DNA of 16,190 bases, taken from positions 1 to 16,190 of the forward strand of contig JAFEDW010000016.1 in NCBI GenBank assembly GCA_018241455.1, read 5' to 3'. This stretch comes from Pseudomonadota bacterium (GTDB taxonomy: Bacteria; Pseudomonadota; Gammaproteobacteria; Steroidobacterales; Steroidobacteraceae). The notes below the pieces were generated by a model. It was not told the DNA's origin and did not search any database. It worked only from the letters and a program-made list of their open reading frames with translations. How positions within the stretch are numbered: the stretch's first letter is position 1; each line of letters starts with the position of its first letter. Positions 7,635 through 16,190 of the stretch are shown here, in pieces. The position numbers and the translations under genes are program-made.

Positions 7635-8882
7635 CTACTCGTAACGGAGCGCGTCCGCCGGCGGCGTGGCGGCGGCGCGGAGCGAGGGGTACACGGTCGC
7701 CGCCAGCGTCAGCAGCAGCGCGGCGCCGCTGATCCACAGCACGTCAGCGGACTGCAGTTCCGACGGGAGCGCGGTGATGTAGAACACGTCGGCATCGAAG
7801 AACCGGAACCCCAGCACGCGCTCGAGGAACGGCGCGATCGTGCCGACGTTGCGCGCCACCAGCACGCCGAGCGCGACGCCGGCGGCCACGCCGCACCAGC
7901 CGATCACCAGCCCCTGCGTGATGAACACGCGCAGCACCGTGCCGGGCGCGGCGCCGAGCGTGCGCAGGATCGCGATGTCGGTGCGCTTGTCGTTGACGAC
8001 CATGACCAGCATCGCGACGATGTTGAAGGCCGCGACGCCGACGATCAGCAGCAGGATCAGCGCGACCATCGACTTCTCGATGCGGATGGCGCGGAAGTAG
8101 CTGGCGTTGTCCTGCGTCCAGTCGCGCACCAGGAAGCCCGCGCCGGCCGCGGCGCGCACTGCCGGCATGTAGGCTGGCGCGGCCAGCGCGTCGGTGAACC
8201 GCACCCGCAAACCGCTCGCCCCGACCGCGGCGGGCGCGAAGGCGCGCACGTCGTCGAGCGCCGCGAGCGCGAGCGTCGCGTCATGGTCCTGGATGCCGGC
8301 GCTGAAGATGCCGGCGACGGTGTAGACGCGCAGTCGAGGCTCGGGCGGCGCATCCGCGCTCGCGATCGGCACCAGCAGCGTCACGGCGTCGCCGACCGTG
8401 ACGCCGAGCTGCTCGGCCAGCGCGTCGCCCATGATCAGCTTGTTGCTGCCGCTGGCGAGGTCGCGCAACGAACCCTCGACCAGCAGCGGCGCCACGTCGG
8501 TGACCACGGACTCGTGCTGCGGATCGATGCCGCGCAGCGTCAGCGGCAGCATGTCGCTGCCGTGCATGGCGAGCGCCTGCAGGTCCATGTACGGTGCCAC
8601 GCCGGCCACGCCCGGCAGCGTGCGCAGGCGCGCCGCCAGCGCCGCGTCGTCGGCCTGCGCCGCGGGCTGCGAATCGACGATACGGGCGTGCGCACTGAGC
8701 GCCAGCAACCGGTCGCGCAGTTCGCCCTTCAGCCCATTCATGACCGACAGCACGACGATCAGCGCCGCGACGCCCAAGGCGACGCCACCGAGCGACACCC
8801 AGGTGATGAACGACACGAAGAACGTGTGCTGGCGGGCGCGCACGTAGCGCAGGCCGACGAACAGTGACAGCGGCTGGAACAT
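7635..8882 (-). CDS. lolE: Lipoprotein-releasing ABC transporter permease, LolE type
   Basis: Second permease of the lipoprotein-release complex; 415 residues. Same architecture as its neighbour: helix 1 at about 25-50, periplasmic domain (~51-265), then three helices with VVNDKRTDIAILRTLGA and the ending PADALRYE. The region matching the LolC Hook is short here (PIASADAPPEPRLRVYTV), and the following GIQDHDATLALAAL resembles the LolE stretch containing QLDHSFAMIPLA; SYFRAIRIEKSM also fits LolE. The extreme termini (MFQPLSLFVGLRY, ALRYE) look more like E. coli LolC, so automatic naming may differ. First gene of the operon; the order permease-permease-ATPase differs from the E. coli order C-D-E. 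The start ATG at 8882 has no Shine-Dalgarno upstream. Confidence 0.88.
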   Translation of the reverse strand: MFQPLSLFVGLRYVRARQHTFFVSFITWVSLGGVALGVAALIVVLSVMNGLKGELRDRLLALSAHARIVDSQPAAQADDAALAARLRTLPGVAGVAPYMDLQALAMHGSDMLPLTLRGIDPQHESVVTDVAPLLVEGSLRDLASGSNKLIMGDALAEQLGVTVGDAVTLLVPIASADAPPEPRLRVYTVAGIFSAGIQDHDATLALAALDDVRAFAPAAVGASGLRVRFTDALAAPAYMPAVRAAAGAGFLVRDWTQDNASYFRAIRIEKSMVALILLLIVGVAAFNIVAMLVMVVNDKRTDIAILRTLGAAPGTVLRVFITQGLVIGWCGVAAGVALGVLVARNVGTIAPFLERVLGFRFFDADVFYITALPSELQSADVLWISGAALLLTLAATVYPSLRAAATPPADALRYE

Positions 8883-8894
8883 ATCGGAAAGGTC

Positions 8895-8903
8895 ATTAGA
8901 TCA
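8895..8903 (-). promoter_or_regulatory. Probable extended -10 promoter of the Lol operon
   Basis: On the minus strand TGATCTAAT reads as TGn plus TCTAAT, 5 of 6 to the -10 consensus. Transcription would begin about seven bases later, near 8888, leaving only five or six bases before the lolE ATG at 8882. The stretch before that ATG (ACCTTTCCGAT) has no ribosome site, consistent with a nearly leaderless mRNA. No good -35 at 17 bases spacing is visible, as is common for extended -10 promoters. Confidence 0.42.
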
Positions 8904-8984
8904 CGACCGCGCCGCCCACGGCGATGAAAGCGGACCGGCATCACATTTTGGAGCGCCTGCACGGCGATCGGGCGCCGTGCGCGG

Positions 8985-8993
8985 TGCTATAGT
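8985..8993 (+). promoter_or_regulatory. Probable extended -10 promoter of the small exported protein gene
   Basis: TGCTATAGT is TGn plus TATAGT, 5 of 6 to the -10 consensus. Initiation would fall at about 9000, giving a leader of roughly 48 bases with a hairpin and a strong ribosome site. The -35 position has no clear hexamer. It may also serve mfd, which lies 64 bases beyond the small gene. Confidence 0.5.
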
Positions 8994-9000
8994 GGCGCAG

Positions 9001-9032
9001 GCGCGCCACGGCCGCAGGGCCGCGAGGCGCGC
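9001..9032 (+). promoter_or_regulatory. Stable 5' leader hairpin
   Basis: GCGCGCC (9001-9007) pairs with GGCGCGC (9026-9032), and inside it CGGCC (9009-9013) pairs with GGCCG (9018-9022) around a GCAG loop. All pairs are perfect Watson-Crick except a small internal loop. The hairpin would begin right at the predicted transcript 5' end and finish two bases before the GAGGAG ribosome site (9035-9040). A structured 5' end commonly stabilises mRNA; here that is inference. Confidence 0.5.
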
Positions 9033-9047
9033 ACGAGGAGACAGCCG

Positions 9048-9332
9048 ATGAACGCACGCATCCTGAGCGCAGCGCTGGCCGTGGCAGCCCTGTGCGGCAA
9101 CCTCGCACTGGCCGAGACGATCGTCGTCGACGATCAGGTCATGGTGCGCCCTTCGAACGTCGAGCGCCCGGCCCGGGGCATCACGATGGCGGCCGTCGAA
9201 GCGAAATTCGGCGCCCCGCAAACGCGCCATCCGGCGGTCGGCAAACCGGCGATCACGCGCTGGGACTACGCCGCCTTCAGCGTGTTCTTCGAAGGCGATC
9301 GCGTCATCGACGCGGTCGCCACCGCGCAGTAA
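9048..9332 (+). CDS. Small exported protein, BamE/SmpA-like, unknown function
   Basis: A 94-residue protein I do not recognise by name. Residues 1-22 form a Sec signal peptide (basic MNAR, hydrophobic core, cleavage after ALA), leaving a mature periplasmic protein of about 72 residues. The cysteine at position 16 is not in a proper lipobox, so lipidation is unlikely. The mature part shows the pattern GITMAAVEAKFGAP, then ITRWDYAAFSVFFEGDRVIDAV. A Gly-x-Thr/Ser-x-x-x-Val-x-x-x-Phe-Gly-x-Pro helix followed by W-x-Y and strands is how small BamE/SmpA-like domains look, so I infer that fold. The ATG at 9048 has AGGAG seven bases upstream, an excellent ribosome site. It lies between the divergent Lol operon and mfd; an envelope role is plausible but unproven. 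Confidence 0.82.
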   Translation: MNARILSAALAVAALCGNLALAETIVVDDQVMVRPSNVERPARGITMAAVEAKFGAPQTRHPAVGKPAITRWDYAAFSVFFEGDRVIDAVATAQ

Positions 9333-9360
9333 GCGTAAACTTCGCCGCGCACCCGTCGAA

Positions 9361-9381
9361 GCCGGCCGCCCCACCGCCGGC
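9361..9381 (+). other. GC-rich hairpin upstream of mfd (weak terminator candidate)
   Basis: GCCGGC (9361-9366) pairs with GCCGGC (9376-9381) around a nine-base loop. A TTTT run follows only at 9391-9394, nine bases after the stem, so it is not a classical intrinsic terminator. It may reduce read-through from the small gene, or simply be leader structure for mfd. Confidence 0.25.
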
Positions 9382-9396
9382 ACGGGCGTCTTTTGC

Positions 9397-12864
<3,468 letters not shown>

Positions 12865-12869
12865 AGGAC

Positions 12870-12878
12870 TGGTACCAT
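12870..12878 (+). promoter_or_regulatory. Possible extended -10 element for csiV
   Basis: TGGTACCAT is TGn plus TACCAT (4 of 6 to consensus) in the 20-base gap after mfd. Initiation would be almost on the csiV ATG at 12885. The only purine-rich stretch, GAAGGA at 12863-12868, is 16 bases away from the ATG and poorly placed as a ribosome site. Weak evidence; csiV may simply be co-transcribed with mfd. Confidence 0.22.
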
Positions 12879-12884
12879 AGCCGC

Positions 12885-13493
12885 ATGAAATGGCGCGCGA
12901 AGCTGCGTAATGGCGTGCTGGCCCTGCTGCCGGCGCTGGCGCTGGTCCCGTCTTTGCCGACCGCGGCGGCGAGTACCGGCGCATACCAGGTCGAGGTACT
13001 GATCTTCCGCGCCATCACGCCGCCCAGCGGTGAAGACCTCAGCCAACCCGCGGAGGGGCGCGGATTCAACGGCCAGGGCTTAAGTCCGGCGCCTGCGCCG
13101 GCCGCCGGCGCGGCTGCGGGCGATGCGTCGCCCGCCGTGCTGCGCACGCTCGACAGCGCGCAGATGCAGCTGGGCACGATGGCATCCAGGCTGCGCGCCA
13201 GCGGCGAATACACCGTGCTGGCGCACGCGGCCTGGGTGCAGACGGCGACCGAGTGGCCGCGCCACGAGGGACTGACGCTCGAGCAGCTGGGCATCAACGC
13301 CCCGGCGCTGAGCGGTACGGTGTACCTCGAGCACGGCCAGTACCTGCACCTGGGTTTCGACCTGCACCTCGGCAACCAGCCGGCCTGGTCGCTGCGCGAA
13401 CTGCGCAAGATCCGCTTCAACGAGAAGAACTACTTCGATCACCCGGGTTTCGGGGTCATCGCCATCGTCAGCCCGGTGCGCGTGGCGGGCTAG
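12885..13493 (+). CDS. csiV: CsiV family peptidoglycan-binding periplasmic protein
   Basis: Exported protein of the CsiV family; in Vibrio cholerae CsiV binds peptidoglycan, supports cell-shape integrity and helps the outer-membrane lipoprotein activator LpoA. Here 202 residues. Residues 1-29 form a signal peptide with basic start and cleavage near TAAA-S. The mature part begins with YQVEVLIFR, the family's typical first strand, then has a proline/alanine/glycine-rich linker (~66-84), a helix with LGTMASRLRASGEYTVLAHAAW, and ends with the strongly conserved LHLGFDLHL, then RKIRFNEKNYFDHPGFGVIAIVSP. Sitting directly behind mfd is the usual gammaproteobacterial arrangement and supports the call. 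The linker is longer and of lower complexity than needed for the fold. The start is ATG 12885; no in-frame alternative lies nearby. Confidence 0.9.
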   Translation: MKWRAKLRNGVLALLPALALVPSLPTAAASTGAYQVEVLIFRAITPPSGEDLSQPAEGRGFNGQGLSPAPAPAAGAAAGDASPAVLRTLDSAQMQLGTMASRLRASGEYTVLAHAAWVQTATEWPRHEGLTLEQLGINAPALSGTVYLEHGQYLHLGFDLHLGNQPAWSLRELRKIRFNEKNYFDHPGFGVIAIVSPVRVAG

Positions 13494-13529
13494 CTCCGCA
13501 CCACCCTTAAAGCCCGCCGCCACAGCGGC
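13482..13529 (+). other. Overlapping alternative hairpins at the csiV/sthA junction
   Basis: GGCGGGCT (13484-13491, ending in the first base of the csiV stop) is an exact inverted match to AGCCCGCC (13511-13518), loop 19 bases; a wobble pair and a further G-C pair extend it. The same right arm can instead form GCCGC (13516-13520) with GCGGC (13525-13529) around CACA. No T-run follows, so this is not an intrinsic terminator. The two structures exclude each other and lie just before sthA. Confidence 0.4.
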
Positions 13530-13544
13530 CGATACCCGACCGAT

Positions 13545-14933
<1,389 letters not shown>

Positions 14934-14935
14934 GG

Positions 14936-15427
14936 TTATTTCGCCGGCAGGTCCATCGACGTGCCGGTGTAGCGCGTCCAGCCCTGCGTCAGTCCCAGCA
15001 ATGCAAAGCCGATGTACGCACGCACGTTGAGCCTGCCGTCGCTGGCCAGCGTGACGTTGCATTTGTAGGTCTTGCCATTGCTGGCGCGATAGATCGTGCC
15101 CCCGGACCAATGCCCGCCGCCGTCGTACTTCATGTTGCGCAGGATCACCTGGCCGCGCAGCGCCAGGCTGCGCGCCGCCGGGTCGGGATTGTTGAGATCC
15201 TTCAGGCCCGGGCGATTGCCGCCGACCAACCGGCCCTGCAGGTTGCCGGCGGCGTCGACGCTGATCTGGATGATGCCGACGGCGCCGTCATCCGGCTCGC
15301 TCTGCCAGTTGCCCGACACGCTCGCCAGTGCGGCATCGGCGGCGGCCGCGGGCGCGGCCGCGGAAGCCATGCCCGTTGCCGCGACCAGCAACGCCGTGAA
15401 AAGCAAGTCTGCGATTGATCTGCGCAT
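14936..15427 (-). CDS. DUF2147 domain-containing exported protein
   Basis: Secreted or periplasmic protein of 163 residues and unknown function. Residues 1-23 form a signal peptide (MRRS, hydrophobic core, cleavage near ASA-A), then an alanine-rich spacer. The DUF2147 domain (~37-160) shows the family pattern: SGNWQSEPDDG at its start, GNLQGRLVG, then KDLNNPDP, the central RGQVILRNMKYDGGGHWSGG, IYRASNGKTYKCNVTL, and the ending GFALLGLTQGWTRYTG. Family members fold as a small beta-barrel, often tied to outer surface or stress, but without a defined activity. The ATG at 15427 has AAGGGGG four bases upstream (15432-15438), a strong ribosome site. It begins 14 bases after nagZ stops, so the two are probably one transcript. 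Downstream it runs convergently into sthA. Confidence 0.92.
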   Translation of the reverse strand: MRRSIADLLFTALLVAATGMASAAAPAAAADAALASVSGNWQSEPDDGAVGIIQISVDAAGNLQGRLVGGNRPGLKDLNNPDPAARSLALRGQVILRNMKYDGGGHWSGGTIYRASNGKTYKCNVTLASDGRLNVRAYIGFALLGLTQGWTRYTGTSMDLPAK

Positions 15428-15441
15428 GGGTCCCCCTTCGT

Positions 15442-16190
15442 TCAAGTGAATTTCAGCGCCGGCGGTTCGGCGCTCCGCTCGAGCGCCGCGCGGCAGACGC
15501 GCCAGTGGTCGGAAGCCAGCAGTGCGGCGCGATCCGGGTGCGCGTGTGCACGCAGCCGCGCCTGCCGCAGGTGCGAGGCCGGATCGGGCGTCACGCGCAG
15601 CTCGGACAGCAATCGTTCCACGCCGGGGCGCGAGTTGCACACCGGCAGCACATCGCAGCCGGCGGCCAGCGCCTGCGTGGCGCGCGCGACGATGTCACCG
15701 AACGCCGCCGCGCCGCCCATCGACAGGTCGTCGGCGAATACCGCGCCGTTGAAGCGCAACTCGCCGCGCAGCACCTCGCCGATCCAGCGCCGCGACAGGC
15801 TGGCCGGCTGCGTGTCGAATTGCGGAAAGAGGATATGCGCAACCATCACCGCCGGCAGGCCGTTTGCCATGAGCAGGCGATAAGGCGTGAGTTCGTCGGC
15901 CAGGTCGGTGAACTCGCGCCGATCCACCGGCAGCGCGTGGTGCGAGTCCGCGACGACCGCGCCGTGGCCCGGGAAATGCTTGGCCGTGGCCGCCATGCCC
16001 GCGTCACGCATGCCGTGCATGTAGGCGACCGCGAGCTCACCGACCGCAGCGGCACGGCTGTGCAGCGCGCGATCGCCGATGACGGTCGACACGCCGTAGT
16101 CGAGGTCGACGCAGGGCGCGAACGAAATGTCGAGCCCGCAGGCCAGCAGCTCGGAGGCCATCAGCCAGCCATGGCGACGCGCGAGCTCGA
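15442..16190 (-). CDS. nagZ: Beta-N-acetylhexosaminidase NagZ (5' end truncated by window edge)
   Basis: Cytoplasmic glycoside hydrolase family 3 enzyme that removes GlcNAc from anhydro-muropeptides in peptidoglycan recycling; in several Gram-negatives its product also signals AmpC induction. 248 residues are visible and the frame stays open to the right edge (ARRHGWLMASELLACG); about 90 N-terminal residues lie outside, by comparison with E. coli (341). Visible motifs are DISFAPCVDLDYG, the flexible loop KHFPGHGAVVADSHH with the catalytic-loop His and its Asp partner, and FADDLSMGGA with the catalytic nucleophile Asp. The C-terminal ~65 residues are typically less conserved. An internal ATG at 16159-16161 is not the start, since family similarity continues upstream of it. 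Followed by the DUF2147 gene. Confidence 0.96.
   Translation of the reverse strand, partial: ELARRHGWLMASELLACGLDISFAPCVDLDYGVSTVIGDRALHSRAAAVGELAVAYMHGMRDAGMAATAKHFPGHGAVVADSHHALPVDRREFTDLADELTPYRLLMANGLPAVMVAHILFPQFDTQPASLSRRWIGEVLRGELRFNGAVFADDLSMGGAAAFGDIVARATQALAAGCDVLPVCNSRPGVERLLSELRVTPDPASHLRQARLRAHAHPDRAALLASDHWRVCRAALERSAEPPALKFT

Noticed and set aside
9333..9396. TAAACT at 9336-9341 as a -10 for mfd
   Set aside because: Only 4 of 6 matches, no -35 and no TG extension; not better than chance in a 64-base gap.

Overview
The window is dense, GC-rich chromosomal DNA from a Gram-negative bacterium. It is most likely a gammaproteobacterium: it has MsbA and Lol lipoprotein-export genes, an energy-dependent SthA transhydrogenase very close to the E. 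coli enzyme, and a CsiV-type periplasmic protein directly behind mfd. The overall look (high GC, exbB-exbD-msbA behind comEC) resembles Xanthomonadales/Nevskiales-like lineages, but I would not assign it below class. I see no mobile element, phage gene, CRISPR array, tRNA or rRNA. No gene-free stretch reaches 300 bases; the longest is the 165-base divergent gap at 8883-9047.

Layout. (1) Bases 1-5064, minus strand: a run reading comEC > exbB-like > exbD-like > msbA, with msbA cut by the left edge. exbB/exbD and exbD/msbA are joined by four-base stop/start overlaps using GTG and TTG starts. (2) Bases 5132-5665, plus strand: a DUF2062 membrane protein, divergent from comEC and convergent (stops overlapping) with the next group. 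(3) Bases 5662-8882, minus strand: a lipoprotein-releasing Lol operon, LolE-type permease > LolC-type permease > LolD ATPase. (4) Bases 9048-14933, plus strand: a small exported BamE/SmpA-like protein, mfd, csiV and sthA. (5) Bases 14936-16190, minus strand: nagZ (5' end outside the window) followed by an exported DUF2147 protein.

How the genes fit together. Most of the content serves envelope biogenesis: lipid A flipping (MsbA), a proton-driven ExbB/ExbD motor, lipoprotein release to LolA (LolCDE), a peptidoglycan-binding shape protein (CsiV) and muropeptide recycling (NagZ). Mfd (transcription-coupled repair) and SthA (NADPH/NADH balance) are housekeeping. ComEC is the DNA-uptake channel, but its metallo-beta-lactamase-like domain has lost the residues expected to bind metal.

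This is mainly an ordinary core-genome region. The points most worth a second look are the degenerate ComEC nuclease-like domain, the division of LolC/LolE features between the two tandem permeases, the small uncharacterised BamE-like exported protein, and several genes whose only promoter-like motif lies so close to the start codon that the mRNA would be almost leaderless.
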